From: DASZBX01 sp035943635
GTDB lineage: Bacteria; Actinomycetota; Actinomycetes; Streptomycetales; Catenulisporaceae
Reading direction: 5' to 3'
NCBI GenBank assembly: GCA_035943635.1
Contig: DASZBX010000061.1
Coordinates: forward strand, 62,001-126,000
Length of the DNA: 64,000 nt
Part shown: positions 29,684 to 36,567 of the stretch, piece after piece
Numbering within the stretch: the stretch's first letter is position 1
How the letters are laid out: each line of letters begins with the position of its first letter
Notes under the pieces: model-generated
Seen by the model: only the letters and a program-made list of their open reading frames with translations
What the model was told of the DNA's origin: nothing
Databases searched by the model: none
Made by a program: the position numbers and the translations under genes

Positions 29684-30312
29684 GGCCCCTGCTGTACGGA
29701 GACAGGGCCCTGTTGATCGAGTGCGTAGACCCGGAGCAGGTCGCCGCCCTGCACGCCGAGATCCGTCGGCGCCGCGCGGCCGGCCTGCTGCTGCGGTTCG
29801 ACGATCTGGTCCCGGCCGAACTGACCCTGCTGATCGACGGCCTCGACGACCCGGCAGCCTTCGCGGCGGATCTGGCCGAATGGGAGCTTGAGCCGGTTTC
29901 CCCTGTCCAGCAAGGAAATCCACCTGCGGCAGTACTCTCCGTCCCGGTGGTCTACGACGGCGCGGACCTCGAATACGTCGCAGACCTCTGGCAGATCAGC
30001 CCGGCCGAGGCGATCAGTGTGCACTCAGGCTTCGAATACCTGGTCGCCTTCTGCGGCTTCGCCCCCGGATTCGCCTACCTGACCGGCCTTCCGCAGCAGT
30101 ACCAACTGCCCCGCCGCACCACGCCGCGCACCGCGGTGCCGGCCGGATCGGTGGCCGTGGCAGGACCCTACACCGGCGTCTACCCGCAACCCTCGCCCGG
30201 TGGCTGGCACCTGCTCGGCCGCACCGACGCGCCGTTGTGGGACCTCGGCCGCCCGGAACCGGCCCTGCTCGCGCCCGGCACCCGGGTCCGGTTCCAGGTC
30301 CGGGAGTCATGA
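29680..30312 (+). CDS. pxpB: 5-oxoprolinase subunit B (KipI family)
   Basis: 210 residues, GTG in a GTGA overlap with pxpA. KipI-like fold with the signature SVHSGFEYLVAFCGFAPGFA, then YLTGLPQQYQLPRRTTPRT and GSVAVAGPYTGVYPQPSPGG. It forms a complex with PxpC that activates oxoproline with ATP. The match extends to the end of the family. Confidence 0.93.
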   Translation: MRPLLYGDRALLIECVDPEQVAALHAEIRRRRAAGLLLRFDDLVPAELTLLIDGLDDPAAFAADLAEWELEPVSPVQQGNPPAAVLSVPVVYDGADLEYVADLWQISPAEAISVHSGFEYLVAFCGFAPGFAYLTGLPQQYQLPRRTTPRTAVPAGSVAVAGPYTGVYPQPSPGGWHLLGRTDAPLWDLGRPEPALLAPGTRVRFQVRES

Positions 30313-31235
30313 TGACGAGCCCGACCACAAGCCCGGCCCGCGCGGTCGAGGTGATCCGGGCCGGGGCGCTGACCACGATCCAGGACCTCGGCCGCCCCGG
30401 ATACGCACACCTGGGCGTCGGCCGCGCCGGCGCCCTGGACCCGGCCGCCCACGTGCTGCTCAACCGCCTGGTCGGCAACCCGCCCGAGGCCGCGACCCTG
30501 GAGACGACCCTGACCGGCGTCACCCTGCGCCCCACGATCGACCTGCTCGCCGCGGTCGGCGGCGCGGCGGCCGGCGTGCGGGTGGACGGCCGTCCGGCGC
30601 CCTGGGGCCGGGCCTTCCGGGTGCCCGCCGGAGCGGACCTGGACGTCGGGCCGGCCCGGTACGGCCTGCGCTGCTACCTCGCCCTGGCCGGGGGCCTGGC
30701 CGCGCCGCCGGTACTCGGCAGCCGCTCGGCCGACCTGCTCTCCGGCCTCGGCCCGGCCCCGCTGCGGGACGGCGACCTGCTCGCGCTGGGCGAACCCGCC
30801 GGTCCGGCCGCGACCGCCGACGTGCTGCCGTGGACCGTGCCCGGCGTGGCCGGGATCGGCGGCCCGGTCGACCTGCCGGTGCTGCCCGGGCCGCGGGCCG
30901 ACCGGATCACGGCCGCGGCCTGGCGACGCTTGTTCGAGGCCGAATACGCGGTGGCGGTGGCCTCCAACCGGATCGCGCTGCGGCTGGCCGGGCCGCCGCT
31001 GGAACGCTGCGGCCCGGACACCGTGCCGAGCGAGGGCGCGGTGCTCGGCGCGATCCAGGTCCCGGCCGACGGGCGCCCGATCCTGTTCCTGGCCGACCAC
31101 CCGACCGTCGGCGGCTACCCGGTGATCGGGGTGGTCCCGGCGGCCGGCCTGGCCCGCGCCGCCCAGGCCGCCCCCGGCGCCACGGTCCGGTTCCGGCCGG
31201 CCGGCCGCGGCGGACCACGGCCTGGTACGGCTTGA
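30309..31235 (+). CDS. pxpC: 5-oxoprolinase subunit C (KipA family)
   Basis: 308 residues; ATG at 30309 gives an ATGA overlap with pxpB, and a second ATG follows at 30312. Biotin-carboxylase-like KipA fold: EVIRAGALTTIQDLGRPGYA, LGVGRAGALDPAAHVLLNRL, then PVLGSRSADLLSG and FLADHPTVGGYPVIGVV. Completes the PxpABC enzyme. A hairpin followed by T5 lies about 105 bases downstream. Confidence 0.93.
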   Translation: MMTSPTTSPARAVEVIRAGALTTIQDLGRPGYAHLGVGRAGALDPAAHVLLNRLVGNPPEAATLETTLTGVTLRPTIDLLAAVGGAAAGVRVDGRPAPWGRAFRVPAGADLDVGPARYGLRCYLALAGGLAAPPVLGSRSADLLSGLGPAPLRDGDLLALGEPAGPAATADVLPWTVPGVAGIGGPVDLPVLPGPRADRITAAAWRRLFEAEYAVAVASNRIALRLAGPPLERCGPDTVPSEGAVLGAIQVPADGRPILFLADHPTVGGYPVIGVVPAAGLARAAQAAPGATVRFRPAGRGGPRPGTA

Positions 31236-31330
31236 TTCAACAGTAGGTCAGGACCCGCCCCCGACTGTGGTGCTCCCCCGGGAAACGGACTACATTGTCG
31301 GCTGTTCATAAGACATCGATGCTTTGTCGC

Positions 31331-31367
31331 CCGGCGGGGAACCCGCTGCGTGGCGGGGTTTTTCCGG
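31331..31367 (+). terminator. Hairpin with T-run upstream of the 31385 gene
   Basis: CCCGC (31342-31346) pairs with GCGGG (31353-31357), followed by GTTTTT (31358-31363); CCGG at both outer ends can pair as well. It resembles an intrinsic terminator for pxpABC. It ends only about 20 bases before the next gene's start, so a role as a leader structure for that gene is possible. Confidence 0.4.
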
Positions 31368-31384
31368 ATGAGGGGATCGCGGGG

Positions 31385-32380
31385 ATGGGGCGCAGAGCGG
31401 GCCGGGCGCTGGCTGCCGCCGCGGTGGCCGGAGCGGCCCTCGCGACCCCCGGCCCGGCCCAGGCGCACGCCCTGCCGCAGTCCGGCGCGGTCCCCGCCGC
31501 ACAGACGTTCACCAGCGCGATGTACGCCTCCGCCCAAGGACTGCCGGCCGCCCTCGCGGTCGGCGGGACCATCGATCTGACCGTCGACATGCACTGGGAG
31601 TCGCTGTTCCCGGTCGACATCACCGGCCTGGCCATCTCGATGTCGAACCCTGACGCCGGCACCGCGCCGACCAAGGGGATCAGCGTCCTGTGGCAGGACC
31701 CGCGCACCGGCGCCTGGCGGGCCTCGGACCAGATCGACGCGGCGGACGGCACGTGGACCCTGACCGAGCCGAAGCGAACCGTGTTCATCCGCGCGGGCGG
31801 AACCCTGGCCGTGCACCTGCGGATCACGATGAGCGCCAAGGCCGCCGCGGGCACCGAGCACGTCGACGCGGGCCAGTTCAGCTACCTCAAGGAGTCCGAG
31901 GGTGCGGTGCTGCGCGGCACCGTGACCGAAGACGACTACCAGGGCTCGTTCACGTTCGGCGCTGCCGGCGGCTCCGGCGGAAAGACCGCGTCCCCGACCC
32001 CCGCGCCGCCCGCGCAGCTCGCCTCGACTCCGACGCCCGTGACCGCCGCCACGCCCACGGTCACCGCCACGCCCGCCCCGACCGGCACGCCGTCGTCGAG
32101 CCCCGCGGCGATCTCCGCGCTCCCGGTCGGCAACGCGGGCGCCGCCGCCCCGAAGCCCGCGGCCCCGGCCCCGAGCCCGTCGCTGCCCGGCGGCACCGCC
32201 GCGCCGCAGACGATCACCGAAGCGAACATCGTGCTGCGCGGCGCGAACACCGTGTCCAGCCTCGGCGCCGTCGTGGTCCTGCTCGGCTTCCTGGCCGGCA
32301 GCGTGCTGGTGATCCTGCGCTCCCGCCGGGACGAGCGGACGGCCGTCGCCGGGCCGGACACGCCCGACGCCGAGGACTGA
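31385..32380 (+). CDS. Secreted, membrane-anchored protein of unknown function
   Basis: 331 residues. The ATG at 31385 (MGRRAGRALAAAAVAGAALA) begins a clear signal peptide with likely cleavage after AQAHA; GAGGGG lies about 8 bases upstream. The ectodomain (about 30-190) is beta-rich, with SAMYASAQGLPAAL, VDMHWESLFPVDITGLAISM and SVLWQDPRTGAWRASDQIDA. A disordered Pro/Thr/Ala/Ser linker (about 195-285) leads to one C-terminal helix (SSLGAVVVLLGFLAGSVLVI) and a basic cytoplasmic tail (RSRRDER). This is the layout of actinobacterial cell-surface proteins. I do not recognise a named domain. Confidence 0.75.
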   Translation: MGRRAGRALAAAAVAGAALATPGPAQAHALPQSGAVPAAQTFTSAMYASAQGLPAALAVGGTIDLTVDMHWESLFPVDITGLAISMSNPDAGTAPTKGISVLWQDPRTGAWRASDQIDAADGTWTLTEPKRTVFIRAGGTLAVHLRITMSAKAAAGTEHVDAGQFSYLKESEGAVLRGTVTEDDYQGSFTFGAAGGSGGKTASPTPAPPAQLASTPTPVTAATPTVTATPAPTGTPSSSPAAISALPVGNAGAAAPKPAAPAPSPSLPGGTAAPQTITEANIVLRGANTVSSLGAVVVLLGFLAGSVLVILRSRRDERTAVAGPDTPDAED

Positions 32381-32390
32381 TCCGGCGCGG

Positions 32391-32645
32391 CTACCCGGTC
32401 CAGATCAGGTCGAGCACGTTGACCGTGGACTCGGTGTCGTTGACCACGTACACGATCAGGCCGTGCACCCCCAGCGCCATCGCGCGCCGCACGTGCGGCC
32501 CGTCCCCGCCCACCACGTGGCCCCGGCCGTGCGGATTGCTCCTGAGGTCCAGGATGGCCAGGACGAACAGATCGTGGGTGGTCTGGGCGTCCATCAACCC
32601 GAGGGTTCTGGTCACCTCGATATCGATGACCAGGCTGTATCCCAT
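32391..32645 (-). CDS. Probable RelE/ParE-like toxin of a toxin-antitoxin pair
   Basis: 84 residues, starting 3 bases after the stop of the upstream small gene. The order of predicted elements (YSLVIDIEVTR strand, helix with an LRSNP-type turn, RRAMALGVHGLIVYVVND, VNVLDLIW) matches the RelE/ParE fold, where the last strands read G-x-x-x-(V/I)-Y-x-(V/I)-x-D. Such toxins cleave mRNA or block gyrase. The usual catalytic basic residues are only partly present. Family assignment is by pattern, not by a strong signature; it could be an uncharacterised partner protein. Confidence 0.45.
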   Translation of the reverse strand: MGYSLVIDIEVTRTLGLMDAQTTHDLFVLAILDLRSNPHGRGHVVGGDGPHVRRAMALGVHGLIVYVVNDTESTVNVLDLIWTG

Positions 32646-32648
32646 CGC

Positions 32649-32939
32649 TCAGGCCGCCCAGCGGTCCCCGAGCACCTCGGCCGCCGGAACGCCGTGCCAC
32701 TGCCCGGCGTCGTACGCGTCCAGCTTCAGCATGGTGGCCGGACTGGACCACACCACGGCCCGGGTCCACCAGCGCTCCACCACGACCGCCAGCCCGCCCG
32801 CCTCGGAGTCGTCGAGCTCGGCCATGAACTGCGCCCGCCGGTCGGCCGGCAACGCGGCCCGGATCGCCTTGATCGTGCGCGGCAGCCCGGCCCGGCGCGG
32901 GCCGTCCTGCGGTCCGATGTTCTGCGCGGTCGCGATCAT
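32649..32939 (-). CDS. DUF6247-like small protein, probable antitoxin
   Basis: 96 residues, ATG at 32939 with GGAAG about 6 bases upstream. The core RTIKAIRAALPADRRAQFMA, ELDD and VVERWWTRAVVWSSP resembles DUF6247 proteins of actinomycetes, which share a helix ending in (V/L)ERWW. These are often the first gene of two-gene modules. The next gene on the same strand is a small RelE-like protein 3 bases away, which suggests an antitoxin-toxin operon. The DNA-binding part is not obvious. Confidence 0.5.
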   Translation of the reverse strand: MIATAQNIGPQDGPRRAGLPRTIKAIRAALPADRRAQFMAELDDSEAGGLAVVVERWWTRAVVWSSPATMLKLDAYDAGQWHGVPAAEVLGDRWAA

Positions 32940-33178
32940 GCGTACTTCCTTCACGGGTGCGGTTCTCAGGGCCACAGTAGCTCCGATCCGCCCGCAGGTC
33001 ACCGAGTGGGGCCGGACGGCGGCCGACGTGGCTCGACGCGGCACTCACCGGATGACCCGACATCGGTCGGCCGGAATACTCTCCCGAGATTTCCCGGCCG
33101 CCCGTGTCGATCCGCCCGCCGCCCGTTCGACGCACAGGTGAGCGGCGGGGAAAGGCCCCGCCCGACCGAGGAGTCACC

Positions 33179-33532
33179 ATGCCGCGCTACCTGTCCCTCA
33201 TCCGCTTCGACGAGGACGACTCGCCCGCCACCGACCCCGACCCCGAGTTCGGGCAGCGGATGGGCGCCCTGTTCGAGGAGATCACCAAGGCCGGGGTGAT
33301 GCTCGACACCGCCGGCCTGACCACCGCGGCGGACGGCGCCCGGGTCCTGCGCGAAGGCGGGAAGATCTCCGTCACCGACGGTCCCTTCACCGAGAGCAAG
33401 GAGATCGTCGGCGGCTACGCCATCATCCAGGCCAAGGACAAGGCCGAGGCGGTCGAGTGGGCCCGGCGCTTCCTTCAGGTGCACAACGAGCGCTACACCA
33501 TGACCGCGGAGGTCCGCGAGATCGCGGAGTAG
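33179..33532 (+). CDS. YCII/DGPF-domain protein, partner of an ECF42 sigma factor
   Basis: 117 residues, ATG with GAGGAG 6 bases upstream. A YCII-related ferredoxin-like domain: RYLSLIRFDEDD at the start and the hallmark SVTDGPFTESKEIVGGYAII in the middle. DGPF proteins are encoded beside ECF42 sigma factors throughout actinobacteria and their expression depends on that sigma factor. The sigma gene begins 54 bases downstream on the same strand. The biochemical role is unknown. Confidence 0.9.
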   Translation: MPRYLSLIRFDEDDSPATDPDPEFGQRMGALFEEITKAGVMLDTAGLTTAADGARVLREGGKISVTDGPFTESKEIVGGYAIIQAKDKAEAVEWARRFLQVHNERYTMTAEVREIAE

Positions 33533-33586
33533 CCGCGTCACGCTTGCCCGCCCCCGGCCCGGCTGGTCTGATAGGTGGTCGTGACG

Positions 33587-34831
33587 GTGACGAGCACAGT
33601 GGAGACGGTCTTCCGGATCGAGTCGGCGCGGATCATCGCCTCGGTCGCCCGGATCGTCCGGGACGTCGGCATCGCCGAGGAACTGGCCCAGGACGCGCTG
33701 GTCGCCGCGCTGGAACAGTGGCCGCAGTCGGGCGTCCCGGCCAACCCGGGCGCCTGGCTCACCGCGGTCGCCCGCCGCCGCGCGGTGGACCTGGTCCGCC
33801 GCCGGGAGGTCTACGCCCGCAAACTGGCCGAGGTCGGCCGCACCCTGGCCGACGCCCCGGCCCCGGCCGAGCCCCCGGACCCGGACGACATCGACGACGA
33901 CCTGCTCCGGCTGATCTTCACCGCCTGCCACCCGGTCCTGTCCACCGAGGCCCGGATCGCGCTCACCCTGCGGCTGCTCGGCGGCCTGACCACCGGGGAG
34001 ATCGCCCGGGCCTGCCTGGCCGCGGAACCGACCGTGGCCCAGCGGATCGTGCGGGCCAAGCGGACCCTGGCCCGCGCGGACGTGCCGTTCGAGGTGCCCT
34101 ACGGCCAGGACCGGGCGGCCCGGCTCGGCTCCGTGCTGGAAGTCGTCTACCTGATATTCAACGAGGGCTACTCGGCCACCGCGGGCGACGACTGGCTGCG
34201 CCCGAGCCTGTGCGAGGACGCGCTGCGGCTCGGCCGGGTGCTGGCCGGGCTGATGCCCGACGAACCCGAGGTGCACGGCCTGGTCGCGCTGCTGGAGATC
34301 CAGGCCTCGCGCACCGCCGCCCGGACCGGCCCCGGCGGCGAACCGGTGCTGCTGGCCGAGCAGAACCGGGCCACCTGGAACCGGCTGCTGATCCGGCGCG
34401 GCTTCGCGGCCCTGGACCAGGCGACCGCCGCGGCCCGCGCGGCCGGACGCACGGCCGGGCCGTACGCGCTCCAGGCCGCGATCGCCGCCTGCCACGCCCG
34501 CGCGGTCCGCTATCAGGAGACTGATTGGGAGACCATCGCCGCGCTCTACGCCCGGCTCGCCGCGGTCGCGCCGTCGCCGGTGGTCGAACTCAACCGCGCG
34601 GTCGCCGTCTCGATGTCCGACGGCCCGGCGGCCGGCCTGGCCGTCCTGGACACGCTCGGCGACGACCCGGCGCTGAAGGACTACCACCTGCTGCCGAGCG
34701 TCCGCGGCGATTTGCTGGCCCGGCTCGGCCGCCCGGCCCAGGCCCGGGCCGAGTTCGAACGGGCCGCGACCCTGACCCGCAACGAGCGCGAGCGGGACCT
34801 GCTGCGGGCCCGGGCCGCCGGCTGCGGGTGA
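33587..34831 (+). CDS. ECF42-type RNA polymerase sigma factor with C-terminal DUF6596/TPR-like extension
   Basis: 414 residues. The GTG at 33587 (VTSTVETVFRIESARIIASV) is preferred: AGGTGG lies 8 bases upstream, and GTG codons at 33575 and 33581 are too close to it. Region 2 (ARIVRDVGIAEELAQDALVA, ALEQWP) and region 4 (LTLRLLGGLTTGEIARACL, AAEPTVAQRIVRAKRTL) are intact. The ~230-residue C-terminal extension carries the family's VYLIFNEGYSA motif and replaces an anti-sigma factor in control. It is the genetic partner of the DGPF protein just upstream. Confidence 0.92.
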   Translation: MTSTVETVFRIESARIIASVARIVRDVGIAEELAQDALVAALEQWPQSGVPANPGAWLTAVARRRAVDLVRRREVYARKLAEVGRTLADAPAPAEPPDPDDIDDDLLRLIFTACHPVLSTEARIALTLRLLGGLTTGEIARACLAAEPTVAQRIVRAKRTLARADVPFEVPYGQDRAARLGSVLEVVYLIFNEGYSATAGDDWLRPSLCEDALRLGRVLAGLMPDEPEVHGLVALLEIQASRTAARTGPGGEPVLLAEQNRATWNRLLIRRGFAALDQATAAARAAGRTAGPYALQAAIAACHARAVRYQETDWETIAALYARLAAVAPSPVVELNRAVAVSMSDGPAAGLAVLDTLGDDPALKDYHLLPSVRGDLLARLGRPAQARAEFERAATLTRNERERDLLRARAAGCG

Positions 34832-34864
34832 GCAGCCTTAAAAGCGCGACGCCGGCTGCCCGCG

Positions 34865-35932
34865 CTACGGCGTCGGGGTGGCTCCGGCGACGTCCTGCTG
34901 CAAGAGCGCCGCGATCTGGGCGATGTCCTGCGCGATGGACAGGATCTGGTCGCTGTCCGAGACCTGCGCATCGTTGAACACCACGGTGAACAGGTCGAAG
35001 TGGCCGCCGCCGATGTCGGGGTAGCCGGCCATCGACCGGTCGGTCACCAGCACCGTGTCGTTGAGCGGGTTCACCGCGGCCTGGGTCACGTCCACCCCGG
35101 CCTTGGTGTCGAAGGCCTTGATCCCGGCGAAACCGGACTGGCAGTCCTTGCTGCCCGCATGCACCGCGAGCAGGCAGACCATCAGGTCGGCGCCCAGGTT
35201 GTGGCTGACCTTGAGGATCAGCTGCGCCTCCTGCTGGAACGGCGGGGAGACCAGCGTGGCGACCGGCGCGCTGGTCGGATCCTGAGCCGGGGGCGCCGGA
35301 TCCGGCCCGGTCGCGGCGGCGTCGACCGTGATCCCGGCGCGCTGTAACGCGTCGATCATCGCGGTCCGGGCGAACGCGGCCGGGTCGGCGACCGGCAGGG
35401 TGGACAGCCACGGGTGCGACCCGGCGGCGATGGTGACGGTGATCGTGCCGTCCGGCTTCAGCCGCCCGCCCATGGTCAGGTCGCCCTTCGCGACCAGGAT
35501 CAGGTTGCCGGTCAGGGTGTCGCCGGTGACGGTTCCGTCGGTGAGCAGCGGGGTTGTGGTCCGCTGGGTGCTGCCGAAGGTGTCCCATGCGGCGGAGACG
35601 GTGAACAGCTTGGTGGTCGAGCCCGGGAGGAAGAAATGGGCCGGGTTGGGTGAGGTGACGGTATGCCCGGTGGCCGGGTCGACGACCAGCAGACCGAACT
35701 CGCCGTGCCGGTAGATCGGCTTGTCCATGATCTTCTGGATCGCCGGGTCGATCTGGGCTGCGGACCGCGCCGCGGCTGTCGGGTCGCCTGCCGCGCTCGT
35801 GCTTCCGACGCCGCTGCTCTCGCTGGCGCAAGCCGACAGCGCCGTGGCCGCCAACGTCAACATCAGCGCACACAACACCGGCACCCGCCGCCCAAGCCTT
35901 TGCCGCAACCTATTCGGCCGACCCCTCGACAC
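34865..35932 (-). CDS. D-alanyl-D-alanine carboxypeptidase-like lipoprotein (S13 family, atypical)
   Basis: 355 residues from the GTG at 35932, which gives an Arg-rich start, a hydrophobic stretch (LCALMLTLAATALSACA) and a lipobox Cys. Related to PBP4/DacB: the serine motif reads PGSTTKLFTVSAAWDTFGS (SxxK) and the second motif SHNLGADLM (SxN). The third motif (KTG) is not visible. In ordinary family members about 75 more residues, including KTGT, separate the G-V-D segment from the AGY segment; here only about 25 do. The protein may be catalytically weak, use another residue, or be decaying. Upstream sequence is Arg/Pro/Ser-rich and overlaps the divergent Smr gene region. Confidence 0.72.
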   Translation of the reverse strand: MSRGRPNRLRQRLGRRVPVLCALMLTLAATALSACASESSGVGSTSAAGDPTAAARSAAQIDPAIQKIMDKPIYRHGEFGLLVVDPATGHTVTSPNPAHFFLPGSTTKLFTVSAAWDTFGSTQRTTTPLLTDGTVTGDTLTGNLILVAKGDLTMGGRLKPDGTITVTIAAGSHPWLSTLPVADPAAFARTAMIDALQRAGITVDAAATGPDPAPPAQDPTSAPVATLVSPPFQQEAQLILKVSHNLGADLMVCLLAVHAGSKDCQSGFAGIKAFDTKAGVDVTQAAVNPLNDTVLVTDRSMAGYPDIGGGHFDLFTVVFNDAQVSDSDQILSIAQDIAQIAALLQQDVAGATPTP

Positions 35933-36133
35933 CCGACCGCACGCACTCTCCGCTCCCGCTCCCGCCCGCGCTCCCGCTCCAGTCCTTCGATTCCGCCATC
36001 CCACCGGCCCTTCCGCTCGCGTTCCAGACCAGGCCGCCAACCCCGGCGCCACCGTCAGTCCAGACTCGCCCGGAACCGCGCCCTCCCCGCCCGAGGGCGA
36101 AGATCCACCCCGCCCCCAGCATCTGCGCCGCCG

Positions 36134-36460
36134 ATGCGGCAAGCTGGTCCCGACGGACGGCCCCGCCGGGAAACCCCGACCCCCACCACCGCCCGCCCGC
36201 CGGAGGCGACCGCGTTGCTCACCCTGGATCTGCACCCGATCTTCCGCAACAACCGAGACATCGAACTCGCCCTGCGGGAAACCCTCTTCAAAGCAGCCGC
36301 AACCGGCGTAGACACGGTCGAGATCATCCCCGGCAAAGGCACAGGCAAGCTGAAGAAGCGCGTCCTCGCCTTCCTTGCCCAGAAACACATCAGAAAGCTG
36401 TATCTGCGCGTGGAGACCGACGCCACCAACGAAGGCCGGATCCTGGTCCACTTCAAGTGA
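36134..36460 (+). CDS. Smr-domain protein
   Basis: 108 residues from the ATG at 36134, with a TTG at 36213 as alternative start. The last ~80 residues are a single Smr domain: LTLDLHPIFRNNRDIELALR, then VDTVEIIPGKGTGKLKKRVL and a final VETDATNEGRILVHF. Smr domains (as at the MutS2 C-terminus) bind or nick branched DNA or cleave RNA at collided ribosomes. The usual LDLHG is LDLHP here. It lies 107 bases upstream of the helicase-nuclease gene on the same strand, so a shared nucleic-acid role is possible. Confidence 0.82.
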   Translation: MRQAGPDGRPRRETPTPTTARPPEATALLTLDLHPIFRNNRDIELALRETLFKAAATGVDTVEIIPGKGTGKLKKRVLAFLAQKHIRKLYLRVETDATNEGRILVHFK

Positions 36461-36567
36461 TCCGGCAGCGTGCGCCGATGCGCGCCCACCCTTCTTTCAC
36501 GTAAGTTTTCGGTATCGGTCCATGGCAATCCGCACACTGATACCCATGGTGACTGCATACTCGAATC

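Noticed and set aside
35910..36122. Minus-strand frame upstream of the carboxypeptidase as a longer N-terminus or separate gene
   Set aside because: Composition is Gly/Ala/Arg/Ser noise, and the signal peptide fits a start at 35932.
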